A DNA stretch of 64,000 nucleotides from Verrucomicrobiota bacterium. Its GTDB lineage: Bacteria > Verrucomicrobiota > Kiritimatiellia > SS1-B-03-39 > UBA6053. Shown here one piece after another: positions 28,095-37,301 of this stretch (position 1 is the stretch's first letter; each line of letters begins with the position of its first letter). Location: contig JAFIGC010000008.1 in assembly GCA_020831635.1 (NCBI GenBank), forward strand, positions 1-64,000, in the 5' to 3' direction. The notes under the pieces were generated by a model, which was not told the DNA's origin, did no database searches, and saw nothing but the letters and a program-made list of their open reading frames with translations. The position numbers and the translations under genes were made by a program.

Positions 28095-30029
28095 TCAGGG
28101 ATTTTGTTCAAGAAATTGAAGAAAGCGCTGTAAACTGGGCGGGTGAACCCCTTGAAACAGGGGAAGTTCCGGACCGCGGTTGTTCTCTTCAAAAGTGAGT
28201 GTACGTGTCTCCCCGTTGCGGGTCTCCTCAACGAGCACGGGATACATTCTTCCATAGGTGCGAAATCCGACACTCATGGTTGAATCGATTGCGGTGATGG
28301 CCGGAGCGGGTCCCACCCGCTCGCGGTTGCGGTAATAAAATCCCCCGTCCAACTGCGTCCATCCGCCGTTGATCGTCGTGAGTTTGGTGCGATCTTTTTC
28401 GATCTTGTGTCCGCCGATCCACATCATCCCCCCGTCGTTGAGCACATGCGGACTCCAGTTATAGCTCTCGGTATTGACCTGCCACCCCCAGAAACGCTGA
28501 CGTTGCGCGTGATAGGAACGCCCCACGGAATCCAGGATAAACACCTCTCCCCCCGTCACCGTGTTGCGGTAATCGCCCCCCATGCCCATGATGATCAGCG
28601 GACGTTGGGACGCGTGCTCCACCTGGTAGCCGGCCTGCCCGTATTCATCGTGTAAAAATTCAAGGATCACCACGGGAGCGTTTCCGTCCTCCACACGGAA
28701 AACAGGACGACCATACCCGGAACTTCTTCCTTTGGGGATATTGGGGCTGTAGTACGGACTGTCAATGTCCCCCCAGTCGCCCACGCTCCGCAACACGGTG
28801 CCGAAACCGATGATGCGTTCCACGTTGTTTCGCAGCACGATCGTGTCCTTCAGTTGTCCCCCTCCCGGCCCGGGCTTGATGAACACGGTACGGACACCGT
28901 CGTCAATCGCGCGCTGCACGTCACGACTTACCTCCGAAGTGGCTTCCACCACCGCCCATTCGGATGTAGGTTCATAGTCGGGAATCGGCGGACGCTTCAC
29001 CGGCATGTTCGGAATGCTCCCTCCCGGAAACAAACTGCGAGCCTCCCCGCTCACATAACCGGCCACATGCGGTCCCGTCACTGAATCCGAGCCCTCCTCC
29101 TCAATGGCCGTCCTGAAGCCCGTCACCCGCAAATCCCGAACCAGCAACACGCTGTCTTCGCGCACGCGAATGGCCGTGTCTTGTGCGTTGGTTGACCTCG
29201 CATTCACATTGGTGAGCGTGACGTAGGCCCGGTTTTTCATGTCCAACAAAGGCACATTTCCCTCAAACTCCATTTCACTGATAAACAGGGACTGCCGATC
29301 CACCTCAATGCCCACCCGCCGCTGGTTGCGCAGGGTCATGTAGGCCAAAGTCATGCTGTGAATCACGCCGGTGGCTTGGATGCCCGCGTCAAAGCCGTCG
29401 ATCTCCACATTCCAAATCAACCCGGGACCCGGGCGCATGTTGAAGGCCAGTCCCACCGCTCCGGCCTTTTCGGGATCCGAGGAACGGATCCGCACATTGA
29501 ACATCCCGCCAATGTTGTTGGTGTGGTAATCCAAGGCAATGACCCCGGGGTTTCCCGCGCCGACATCCATGGTGAGATCGCAGATCCGCTGTAGGAAATT
29601 CTGGGCGTAATGGATATTTCCCTTGGTGTTCAACCAAACTTGCGGATCGTCAGGGTCTTGAAAGCCGGGGCTGTTGTCCGCCAAACGAAGGATGGTGCGG
29701 TCCACTCCGTCTCCACGAATGAATTTCTTTTTATCCCCCCACTCGATCGGCTCGCGAATGAGGTAGGTGCCCGCCGGAATGTAAATAAACCGCGATTCCC
29801 CAAACCGCCCCTCGTTCCCTTTCCCGGCTTCAAACACCTCTTTGAAAGCGGCGGTGTCATCCGTCACTCCGTCCCCCACCGCTCCGGCGTCCGTTTTCAT
29901 GTTCACAATCCCGGAGTTTTCATAATTGAGTCCCGGGGGAAGAAACCGCTGTTCCTCCCCATTTCCGCGCAGGGACAGGGCGCCGATCAAAAAGATGCTA
30001 GCGGGATGCAGAAGACGTTTTCTCATCAT
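28095..30029 (-). CDS. Pectate-lyase-superfamily (Pectate_lyase_3-like) secreted protein
   Basis: IVNMKTDAGAVGDGVTDDTAAFKEVFEAG...FIYIPAGTYLIREPIEWG; signal peptide after MMRKRLLHPASIFLIGALSLRG; ORF extends to 30086. Confidence 0.88.
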   Translation of the reverse strand: MMRKRLLHPASIFLIGALSLRGNGEEQRFLPPGLNYENSGIVNMKTDAGAVGDGVTDDTAAFKEVFEAGKGNEGRFGESRFIYIPAGTYLIREPIEWGDKKKFIRGDGVDRTILRLADNSPGFQDPDDPQVWLNTKGNIHYAQNFLQRICDLTMDVGAGNPGVIALDYHTNNIGGMFNVRIRSSDPEKAGAVGLAFNMRPGPGLIWNVEIDGFDAGIQATGVIHSMTLAYMTLRNQRRVGIEVDRQSLFISEMEFEGNVPLLDMKNRAYVTLTNVNARSTNAQDTAIRVREDSVLLVRDLRVTGFRTAIEEEGSDSVTGPHVAGYVSGEARSLFPGGSIPNMPVKRPPIPDYEPTSEWAVVEATSEVSRDVQRAIDDGVRTVFIKPGPGGGQLKDTIVLRNNVERIIGFGTVLRSVGDWGDIDSPYYSPNIPKGRSSGYGRPVFRVEDGNAPVVILEFLHDEYGQAGYQVEHASQRPLIIMGMGGDYRNTVTGGEVFILDSVGRSYHAQRQRFWGWQVNTESYNWSPHVLNDGGMMWIGGHKIEKDRTKLTTINGGWTQLDGGFYYRNRERVGPAPAITAIDSTMSVGFRTYGRMYPVLVEETRNGETRTLTFEENNRGPELPLFQGVHPPSLQRFLQFLEQNP

Positions 30030-30104
30030 TTCATTCCTATTTCGATGGGTTTCATGGAACCATCCGGAAAAAAGTTTCGGATGCATTCAAGTTGACAATG
30101 TTAA

Positions 30105-30118
30105 TGTTCACGTTAACA
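30105..30118. promoter_or_regulatory. LacI-type operator-like palindrome TGTTCACGTTAACA
   Basis: 13/14 to consensus; about 75 bp upstream of the pectate-lyase-like gene that leads the minus-strand run. Confidence 0.75.
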
Positions 30119-30234
30119 GTAGTGGTGAATTTTCAAGCTGTCAACCTCATAACGTGTAAGAATTCTATTTTCTCGAAAGAACCATCCAAGTTGACGGACC
30201 CTATCCTCACCCCGAATTCCAACCCAAACGATCC

Positions 30235-31431
30235 ATGAACCAAAGTATCCTCATCTATCGCGATGAAAACGACTTTCACGCCCTCTCCGCCATTACCCGA
30301 GCCCCCGTGCGCAGTTCCCATTCCGCCGCCGAGTTGATTCAGTTCGCCCTGGATGAGACGGCGCATGGCGAGGTCTTCCTGGAATCCGGCGAATACCCCC
30401 TCGACCGACCGATTCGTCTCGACAGCCACCGACGCCTGAACGGACGAGGACGCGGCACCCGCCTGCGCCCGAACGGAAACGGCATTCGCGCCGACCAGGC
30501 GGAGGGAAGCACGGTGTCCAACCTCTCCCTGCTGGCGGAAGACGGATCAACCGGGAACGGCATCGTCTTCGACGGCTGCGGCGACTGCCGCGTGCAAGAG
30601 ATATTCGTCGCGGGCTTCTCGGACTTCGGCATCGTCCTGCAAAACCATTGCTTCCTGTGCGAGGTGCGGGGATGTCAACTCGCCGACAACCGCCAATCAG
30701 GCCTCCTCCTGAAAAACCTGCTCAAGGGCCGGGTGGGCGACTACATCCAGAACCACGTGTCCCACACCACCGTCTACGGCGGCGGAGAAGGTATCCGCTG
30801 CGATGAAGCCACCGTGGTCAACCTCACCGGATGCTCGATTTTTCAAAGCGGCGGACATGCCTTCCATCTCATCTCCAGCAACAGCGTGCTGATTTCCGGT
30901 TGCCGAACCTTTCAGATCACCGGCTCCGCCGTGGTCGCCGAAAAAAGCCATGAACTGAACGTCAGCAGCGGCATTTTCTGTTGGCACACCGAAGACGGCA
31001 TCCGGCTGAAGGCATGCCGCTGGGGAGTGCTCAGCGCAAACGAGGTCATCGACACCGGCAGTTTCAACCCCGGCACCCCCGACCAATCCACCCGATTCGA
31101 GGAACTCCCCCCCATTCCCGGCAAGATCGGCATTCGGCTCGAGGATATCCGCGGCTTCACCGTCTCCGCCAACACCGTCTTCAACTGGCCCCAGGGCTGC
31201 CGCATGTCCCATGGAATCACCGAGGATTCCGCCTCCCGCAAAAACATCGTCCAGGGCAACAACATCAACTACTTCTCAAAAGCCGCTGTGCGCTGCGAGG
31301 GTGCGGAAAGCCTGGTCACCGGCAATTTGGACCAAGGTCCCGATCCCCACTACAGCGTCGCCGACTTCCCCCTCATCCAAAGCTTCGAGGCACACCGGAT
31401 TCAAGAATTTATCGACCGGCAACGAGCCTGA
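30235..31431 (+). CDS. Right-handed parallel beta-helix protein
   Basis: 398 aa; ALDETAHGEVFLESGEYPLDRPIRLDSHRRLNGRGRGTRLRPNG then beta-helix rungs (GCDCRVQEIFVAGFSDFGIVLQN-like). Confidence 0.82.
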   Translation: MNQSILIYRDENDFHALSAITRAPVRSSHSAAELIQFALDETAHGEVFLESGEYPLDRPIRLDSHRRLNGRGRGTRLRPNGNGIRADQAEGSTVSNLSLLAEDGSTGNGIVFDGCGDCRVQEIFVAGFSDFGIVLQNHCFLCEVRGCQLADNRQSGLLLKNLLKGRVGDYIQNHVSHTTVYGGGEGIRCDEATVVNLTGCSIFQSGGHAFHLISSNSVLISGCRTFQITGSAVVAEKSHELNVSSGIFCWHTEDGIRLKACRWGVLSANEVIDTGSFNPGTPDQSTRFEELPPIPGKIGIRLEDIRGFTVSANTVFNWPQGCRMSHGITEDSASRKNIVQGNNINYFSKAAVRCEGAESLVTGNLDQGPDPHYSVADFPLIQSFEAHRIQEFIDRQRA

Positions 31432-31531
31432 CACCCCTAAAGGGCTGAATCAAATAGAGGCTTTTATTTTGGGGCAGGGAACATATATGACCCCTAAACC
31501 AAAAACCGTGAGCGCTTGGCCATGTGACGCC

Positions 31532-31552
31532 GCAAAATCTCATGGATTCAGG
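31532..31552 (+). repeat. Core of dispersed repeat (GCAAAATCTCATGGATTCAGG)
   Basis: Matches cores at 1159-1178 and 59161-59182. Confidence 0.55.
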
Positions 31553-31560
31553 GGGAAATC

Positions 31561-31941
31561 ATGACTTGGCTGATACCAAAATTTAATCTGCAAAGGGAAT
31601 CCACGGCTGTTTTGCGTGTGGGCTGGGTATTCTTTTTCCTGATCAGCCTGCTGTTTTTATCGGGGGCATGGTTTGAGCTGAATCCCCGTCCCCGGGAATC
31701 CCCGGAGGAGATCCGGCAAAGGCTTCGAGAGGAATCGCGTCAAATCATGCGCGAACATGGTTTTGCCGGTTCACTTCCCGATTTGCCACCCATTGAAACC
31801 CCCGAACCCCCGGCCCCGTCCGTGAACCATTCCAAGGTTTTCCAAGCCATGACCCTTTCGCTGGGAATGTTTTTCCTGGTCTGGGTACCTATCCACAAGG
31901 AACTCCGGGGAAGGAAACGGAATGACTCAGGTTTGATTTGA
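31561..31941 (+). CDS. Hypothetical small membrane protein with two TM segments
   Basis: 126 aa; hydrophobic segments near both termini; no family recognised. Confidence 0.5.
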   Translation: MTWLIPKFNLQRESTAVLRVGWVFFFLISLLFLSGAWFELNPRPRESPEEIRQRLREESRQIMREHGFAGSLPDLPPIETPEPPAPSVNHSKVFQAMTLSLGMFFLVWVPIHKELRGRKRNDSGLI

Positions 31942-31972
31942 TGCCACATCTCGCGCGGATTCAAGATGGAAT

Positions 31973-32389
31973 TTACAAACTCCAGTCTTCCCATTTGAGA
32001 CCTTCAATTTTTGAAAAATCCTGGTGGTTCAGCGTGGCCACGGTCCAGTCGAAAAACAAGGCGGTGGATGCGATCAGTAAATCCAAGTCGGCCACAACGC
32101 GCCCAAGTTTTTGCTGACGGGCTTTCACCTTGGCAAAACGTTGCCAAACTTCCGCTCCGGTGGGAACCACTTCCAAGCGATTCTGTAGCAACTGACGGTA
32201 TTTTTCCCTGCGAAGTTCACTTTCTTCCAATTCGATGCCGAATTCGACTTCCGCCAAGGAGACGATGGATACCTTACAGTTCCTGTCCCCGGCAACGTGC
32301 CAATGTTTCAATGCCGCCATGACGGGCTTTCGACGCAACGGTTGAGAGTAAATGGATGTATCCAAGAGATAGAACGCCATCGGATTCAA
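31973..32389 (-). CDS. vapC: PIN-domain (VapC-like) toxin
   Basis: 138 aa; YLLDTSIYSQPL, VSLAEVEFGIE, DLDLLIASTALFFDWTVATLNHQDF. Confidence 0.9.
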   Translation of the reverse strand: MNPMAFYLLDTSIYSQPLRRKPVMAALKHWHVAGDRNCKVSIVSLAEVEFGIELEESELRREKYRQLLQNRLEVVPTGAEVWQRFAKVKARQQKLGRVVADLDLLIASTALFFDWTVATLNHQDFSKIEGLKWEDWSL

Positions 32390-32658
32390 TCAAAGGAGAG
32401 GGGTTCTTTATTGATTCTCATTGTAGAAACCTCTGGAAAATCCGTTTCTTCATCGGGGTGCTCTGCCGTCCATCGTTTCCATGCGGAAAGAATGTCTTCT
32501 TCACCCTGCCTCTGGAACGGCTCCACCGGGGTGATCATGACCAAGGCTTTTCCTCTACGCTCCACCAGCAGGGACTGTCCAGAGCGGCTCACCTGATTGC
32601 AAAGCTGTGAAAAGTTGGTTTTCGCTTCAAATATTCCTACGGTTTTTGTGATATTCAT
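32386..32658 (-). CDS. Phd/YefM-like antitoxin of the VapBC-type pair
   Basis: 90 aa from MNITKTVGIFEAKTNFSQLCNQVSRSGQSLLVERRGKALVMI; overlaps toxin start by 4 bp. Confidence 0.88.
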   Translation of the reverse strand: MNITKTVGIFEAKTNFSQLCNQVSRSGQSLLVERRGKALVMITPVEPFQRQGEEDILSAWKRWTAEHPDEETDFPEVSTMRINKEPLSFD

Positions 32659-32738
32659 AAAATGAATGTACCAACTAGTTGGTTGGTTGTCAATGTAGAC
32701 ACGCATTTTTTCGACATCGCGGATTTCGAAGAGAAGAC

Positions 32739-34214
32739 TCAGCTTGTCCAGCGCAGGGCGTAGGGGCCGGTGCGGATGGTGACGGTTTTGGTTTCGGTGT
32801 ATTCCTGGACCGCGTGGGGACCCAACTCGCGTCCAAGTCCGGAAAGCTTGTAGCCGCCGAACGGGAGTTCGGGTGCCCCGTCGAGGAAGGTGTTGACCCA
32901 AACGGTGCCAGCCCGCAATTTCCGGGTCACGCGCAGGGCGCGGGTGACATCTTTGGTCCAGACGCTGGCGGAGAGGCCGTAATCGGTTCCGTTGGCAATG
33001 GCCAGGGCCTCGGCCTCCTCGCGGAAACGCAACACCACCAAAACCGGACCGAAAATTTCATCGGTGGCGCACGCCATCTCCGGGGTCACCCGGTCGATGA
33101 CGGTGGTCTGAATGTAGCGGCCGGAATCGTTTTGAGACAAGACCCCTCCCCCAAGCCGTACCTCCGCGCCTTCGGCCTTGGCGTTTTCGATGGCGGTGAG
33201 AATTTTCCGCTGCTGGGCCTCGTTGATGATGGCGCCGAGCTTGACGTCTTCGTCCAGGGGATCGCCCACGGGAATCTTCGCGGCGGCGGCCACCACCCGT
33301 TCCACCAGCGCGTCGGCAATGTCTTCGTGCACAATGATCCGCGATCCGCTGTTGCAGCATTCGCCCATGTTGAAATAGCAGCCGTGAATCACGGAGTCCG
33401 CAACCTCGTCGAGATCCACGTCCGGGAAAATGAGCTGGGGATTTTTGCCGCCAAGTTCCAAAGCCACTTTTTTGAGATTGTCCGCAGAGGTGGCGATTTT
33501 CCGTCCGACCGCAGTGGACCCGGTGAAGGAAATCATGTCCACCAGGGGACTTTTCGCGAAGATTTCGCCGACGGGATCGCCCAGTCCGGTGACCACGTTG
33601 CACACGCCGTCGGGCAGTCCGGCCTCCTTCAGAAGTTGCGCGAGGCGGACGGTGGTGCCGCTGGTGAATTCACTGGGTTTCACCACGCAGGTGCAGCCTG
33701 CGGCCAAGGCGAAGGGGAGTTTTTGGCTGATGATCAGCAGGGGGAAATTCCAGGGGGTGATCAGGGCACAGACCCCGATGGGTTCGCGCAGGGTCAGCCC
33801 CAGAAGTCCCTCGCCCAGGGTGTTGGTGGTTTCGCCGTGCAGGTGACGACAAAGCGCGGCGGCGTAGTCCCAAATGCCCGCCGCCCACTCGATTTCTTCG
33901 CGGGCTTGGGTGATGGGTTTGCCGGATTCCAGACACTCCATCATGCCGAGTTCCGCTTTGTGGGTGCGCAGCAGTTCCGCGGTTTTCGCGAGAATCGCCT
34001 GCCGTTCCGCCCCGGAAGTGGTGGGCCAAGGTCCGTGGTCAAAGGCCTCGCGGGCGACCTGAATGGCCTTTTGGGCGTCAGCGGCGGTACCGGCGGCGAG
34101 GGTGCTGACCAAGCGTCCGTCTCCGGGGGCGTGGCGTTCGAGAATGGCGTTGGATTCGGAAGGCACCGAGGCGCCGGCGATGAAATGGAGGTGGGTATAG
34201 GGGATGGTGCTCAT
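32739..34214 (-). CDS. Aldehyde dehydrogenase family protein
   Basis: 491 aa from MSTIPYTHLHFIAG; TPWNFPLLIISQKLPFALAAGCTCVVKPSEFT, FTGSTAVGRKIA, ELGGKNPQLIFPDVD, NMGECCNSGSR (Cys region). Confidence 0.95.
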   Translation of the reverse strand: MSTIPYTHLHFIAGASVPSESNAILERHAPGDGRLVSTLAAGTAADAQKAIQVAREAFDHGPWPTTSGAERQAILAKTAELLRTHKAELGMMECLESGKPITQAREEIEWAAGIWDYAAALCRHLHGETTNTLGEGLLGLTLREPIGVCALITPWNFPLLIISQKLPFALAAGCTCVVKPSEFTSGTTVRLAQLLKEAGLPDGVCNVVTGLGDPVGEIFAKSPLVDMISFTGSTAVGRKIATSADNLKKVALELGGKNPQLIFPDVDLDEVADSVIHGCYFNMGECCNSGSRIIVHEDIADALVERVVAAAAKIPVGDPLDEDVKLGAIINEAQQRKILTAIENAKAEGAEVRLGGGVLSQNDSGRYIQTTVIDRVTPEMACATDEIFGPVLVVLRFREEAEALAIANGTDYGLSASVWTKDVTRALRVTRKLRAGTVWVNTFLDGAPELPFGGYKLSGLGRELGPHAVQEYTETKTVTIRTGPYALRWTS

Positions 34215-34249
34215 GGGGATTTCAGGCTTGGGTTGAAAAAATGGAGGGG

Positions 34250-35455
34250 TCACGGACCGAGCAGGCCCCGTTGCTGCAGGGAGGCGATGTCTTCGGGACT
34301 GTATCCGAGTTCCGCGGCAATGTCGGCGGAGTGCTGACCCAGGGCGGGCGGCGGCAGGCGGTGTTCCGGCGGGGTGCCGTGCAGGCGGACGGGCGTGCCC
34401 AACAGTTTCAGCGAACCGGGTCCGGGCACCGCCATCTCCACGACCATTTTGTTGGCGGCGATCTGCGGATCCTCGGCGGCCTCCCGAAAGGTGTTGATGC
34501 GGGCGCAAAGCACCCCGGCGGCCTCCAGTTCCCGCAGCCAAGTGGCGGTGTCGCGGGTCCGAAAACGCTCGGCCAGAATGCGGTTGAGTTCGCCGCGGTT
34601 GGCGATCTGTTTGTCTTCGGTGGAGAATTCGGAGCGCAACGAGAGATCGTCCAAATCCAGGGCGATGGAGATATCGCGGAGGGAATTGTCGGAAAAAACC
34701 GGGGAAATTTCAATGGACCCGTCGGCGGTGAAAAAGGATTTGTCGATGGCGGCTTCGGTGCCCCCCACCCTGGCCGGGGCGTCGATGCGCTCGGCGTTGA
34801 GTTCGGAGGCGCCCTCCCAGGCGTGGGCATGAAAGGCGACACTGAGCAGATCGGTGCTGACCCGCTGTCCCTTGCCGAAGCGCTCGCGGTGCAACAGCGC
34901 CATGAGGATGCCCTGCATGAGCATGAGGCCGGAGGGGTAATCCACGGAAATCCCGCCCGGAATCGGAGGACGGTCCTCCCCGACCTTCATGAACCACCCC
35001 CCTTCGGCGCGGGCCATCATGTCGTGCCCGGCACGACCCCGGTCCACGTTTGGCCCTTCGTCCCCCCAGCCGTTGGAGGAGGCGTAGATCAGCTTCGGAT
35101 TGATCTCCGCGAGGGCTTCATATCCCAGGCCGAGTTTGTCCATCACTCCGGCGCGGAAGTTGTGGACCAACACATCGGACTGGGCCACGAGCTTGAGTAC
35201 AAACGCTTTGCCCTCCGGGGATTTCATGTCCACGGTGACACTGCGTTTGTTGCGGTTGAGATTGGCGAAAGGCAGGCTGACCTCTTTCACGAAGGGTCCC
35301 CAGGACCGGCTCCAGTCCCCGGCGCCGGGACGTTCCACTTTGATCACATCCGCCCCGTAATCGGCCAGCAGTTGGGTGCCGACGGGTCCTTGGTAGACAT
35401 GACTGAAATCGAGGATGCGGATGCCCGAAAGGGCGGAGGGCGTGGATGCGTTCAT
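34250..35455 (-). CDS. CaiB/BaiF-type CoA transferase
   Basis: 401 aa; GIRILDFSHVYQGPVGTQLLADYGADVIKVERPGAGDWSRSWGP, NRNKRSVTVDMKSPEGK. Confidence 0.95.
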   Translation of the reverse strand: MNASTPSALSGIRILDFSHVYQGPVGTQLLADYGADVIKVERPGAGDWSRSWGPFVKEVSLPFANLNRNKRSVTVDMKSPEGKAFVLKLVAQSDVLVHNFRAGVMDKLGLGYEALAEINPKLIYASSNGWGDEGPNVDRGRAGHDMMARAEGGWFMKVGEDRPPIPGGISVDYPSGLMLMQGILMALLHRERFGKGQRVSTDLLSVAFHAHAWEGASELNAERIDAPARVGGTEAAIDKSFFTADGSIEISPVFSDNSLRDISIALDLDDLSLRSEFSTEDKQIANRGELNRILAERFRTRDTATWLRELEAAGVLCARINTFREAAEDPQIAANKMVVEMAVPGPGSLKLLGTPVRLHGTPPEHRLPPPALGQHSADIAAELGYSPEDIASLQQRGLLGP

Positions 35456-36219
35456 GAGGATTTTTTCCGGTTGAGAAAGTTGGCGAGACGGTCGGCGGTT
35501 TCGGGACGTTCCACGCAGGCGCGGGACAGGGCGGCTTCGCGTTCCGCGATTCCGTCCCGGGAGCGGGCGAGCAGTTTTTTCACATCGGCGCGGGCCTTGG
35601 GACAGCCGGGGACCAGGCTTTCACGAAAGGTCTGCAAACATTCCTCCATGCCCCCGGCGGGACAGACCTGATCCACCAGACCGAGAGACAAGGCGCTGTC
35701 AGCGTTCACCATTTCCGCCGAAAAGATGAGCCGTTTGGCCTGGGCAACCCCGATGCGGTTGGCGAGTCGTCCCACCCCACCCCAGCCGGGGATAAACCCC
35801 AGCCGGGTTTCCGGCAGACCCAAGGTGGCGGACGCGTCGGCGAAAATCAGATCGCAGGCCAAGGCAAGTTCGAGGCCGCCACCGAGAGCGAATCCCTCCA
35901 CCGCCGCCACGGTGACGCATGGCAGGTCCTCCAACAGATCAAACACCGCATGGCCCCCGTGCACCCATGGTCCAATGCTTTCGGGGGTCGTCTCCGCCAA
36001 CACCCGGATATTGGCGCCAACACAGAAATATTTCTCACTGTTGGCACGAACAATCACCAGGGAGGGCGGATTCGCGTGCAGATCTTCGAGAAGGGTTTTC
36101 AACTGTCCAAGGTTTTCTCCGTCCAAGGTCGGCGGACGTCCCGCTGGGGGGCTCAAAACCACTTCGGTGCCCCGGGAATGATGACGAACAAGTATTTGCG
36201 TTTGGGTGTCCACACTCAT
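35452..36219 (-). CDS. Enoyl-CoA hydratase/isomerase family protein
   Basis: From MSVDTQTQILVRHH; AAVEGFALGGGLELALACDLIFADASATLGLPETRLGFIPGWGGVGRL. Confidence 0.93.
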   Translation of the reverse strand: MSVDTQTQILVRHHSRGTEVVLSPPAGRPPTLDGENLGQLKTLLEDLHANPPSLVIVRANSEKYFCVGANIRVLAETTPESIGPWVHGGHAVFDLLEDLPCVTVAAVEGFALGGGLELALACDLIFADASATLGLPETRLGFIPGWGGVGRLANRIGVAQAKRLIFSAEMVNADSALSLGLVDQVCPAGGMEECLQTFRESLVPGCPKARADVKKLLARSRDGIAEREAALSRACVERPETADRLANFLNRKKSS

Positions 36220-36830
36220 TGGATATGCCTCGTCAGGGATTGCACGGCCTCCTCCCGCCGGAACGCCCGCATGTGATCCAGAATCTCCCGATGTTCCGCA
36301 TAACTTTCCAGCAACGAGTGGTGACGGGAATAGCGAAGAAACATCTGGGAAATGATCGGACGCCACACACTCAACAGCGCCCCCTCTTCCGCGGCGGAAA
36401 CAATGGCATGGTGGAAGGCCATATCCACCTCCACCACCTCTTCGAAACGCTCCTGTTCACAGGCCAGCCGATACAGCTCAAGATTTTGGGACAGAAGCTC
36501 CAAAAGTTGCGGCAGCGGATTTTCAAACCAAAGCGTCAGACAATCGGCTTCCAAGGAACGGCGCAGACGCACCAGCGAGGCCCGCTTGAAATCCGACGGA
36601 GCCCGCGCCACCCGCACCCCGGCATTGGGACGGGCCTCCAACAGCCCCTCGCCCGTGAGTTGCAGAAAGGTATCGCGGATGGGGCCGCGGCTGATTTGAA
36701 AGCGTCGGGCGAGGTCCACCTCCCGCAACCGCTCTCCCGGTGCCAAATCTCCGGAAAGAATCATGCCCCGCAACGTGGAAACGAGTTGGGCGGGAAGTGT
36801 GTGCGCCAATGGAAAGTTTTTCATCATCAA
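36216..36830 (-). CDS. GntR family regulator (FCD-type effector domain)
   Basis: 204 aa; LRGMILSGDLAPGERLREVDLARRFQISRGPIRDTFLQLTGEGLLEARPNAGVRV. Confidence 0.93.
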   Translation of the reverse strand: MMMKNFPLAHTLPAQLVSTLRGMILSGDLAPGERLREVDLARRFQISRGPIRDTFLQLTGEGLLEARPNAGVRVARAPSDFKRASLVRLRRSLEADCLTLWFENPLPQLLELLSQNLELYRLACEQERFEEVVEVDMAFHHAIVSAAEEGALLSVWRPIISQMFLRYSRHHSLLESYAEHREILDHMRAFRREEAVQSLTRHIQ

Positions 36831-36954
36831 GAAACCAATTACAGGGGTTTTATTGGATTGTCAACAATCTACATTTGAACCTTGCGGTTTACCGGGATCA
36901 TGTTCAAGTAGTCATCTGAAATTCATCCTGCCCATTTTCGAAAGTTCTCCCCCA

Positions 36955-37131
36955 TGAAATCACTCACCTTTCCCCGACCCGGCCAAGCCGTATTTACGGA
37001 AAAACCAATGCCCTTGTGCGGGGAGGACAACCTGTTGCTGCGCACCCGATATTCGGGGATGTCAAACGGAACCGAACGCAGTTTCGAGTGGCAGGAGATC
37101 ATAAAAGATGTTTACGTTAATAGCTTCTAAT
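36955..37131 (+). pseudogene. Truncated N-terminus of a zinc/medium-chain dehydrogenase-like protein
   Basis: Translation MKSLTFPRPGQAVFTEKPMPLCGEDNLLLRTRYSGMSNGTERSFEWQEIIKDVYVNSF*; RTRYSGMSNGTER is a typical MDR N-terminal motif, ends after 58 codons. Confidence 0.65.
37109..37122. promoter_or_regulatory. LacI-type operator-like palindrome TGTTTACGTTAATA
   Basis: 12/14 to consensus; about 180 bp upstream of the sulfatase remnant and at the break of the dehydrogenase remnant. Confidence 0.6.
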
Positions 37132-37301
37132 TGACAGTGTAGGGTATCCGAGGGTAGCATTCAAACCCGTTCATCCTTGGCAATCCTTATGATCAAACGC
37201 GTCACCATTTTTTTCAATATTCGGCCAGTTCAGCGCATAAATTCCTCTGGCCCAAACATGACCGCACCGCAGACGGATGCCTCTCCCCAGAAAGGAACCC
37301 C

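Noticed and set aside
32679-34337. 552-aa plus-strand ORF opposite the aldehyde dehydrogenase
   Set aside because: The minus strand encodes a textbook aldehyde dehydrogenase; the plus ORF is a mirror artefact.
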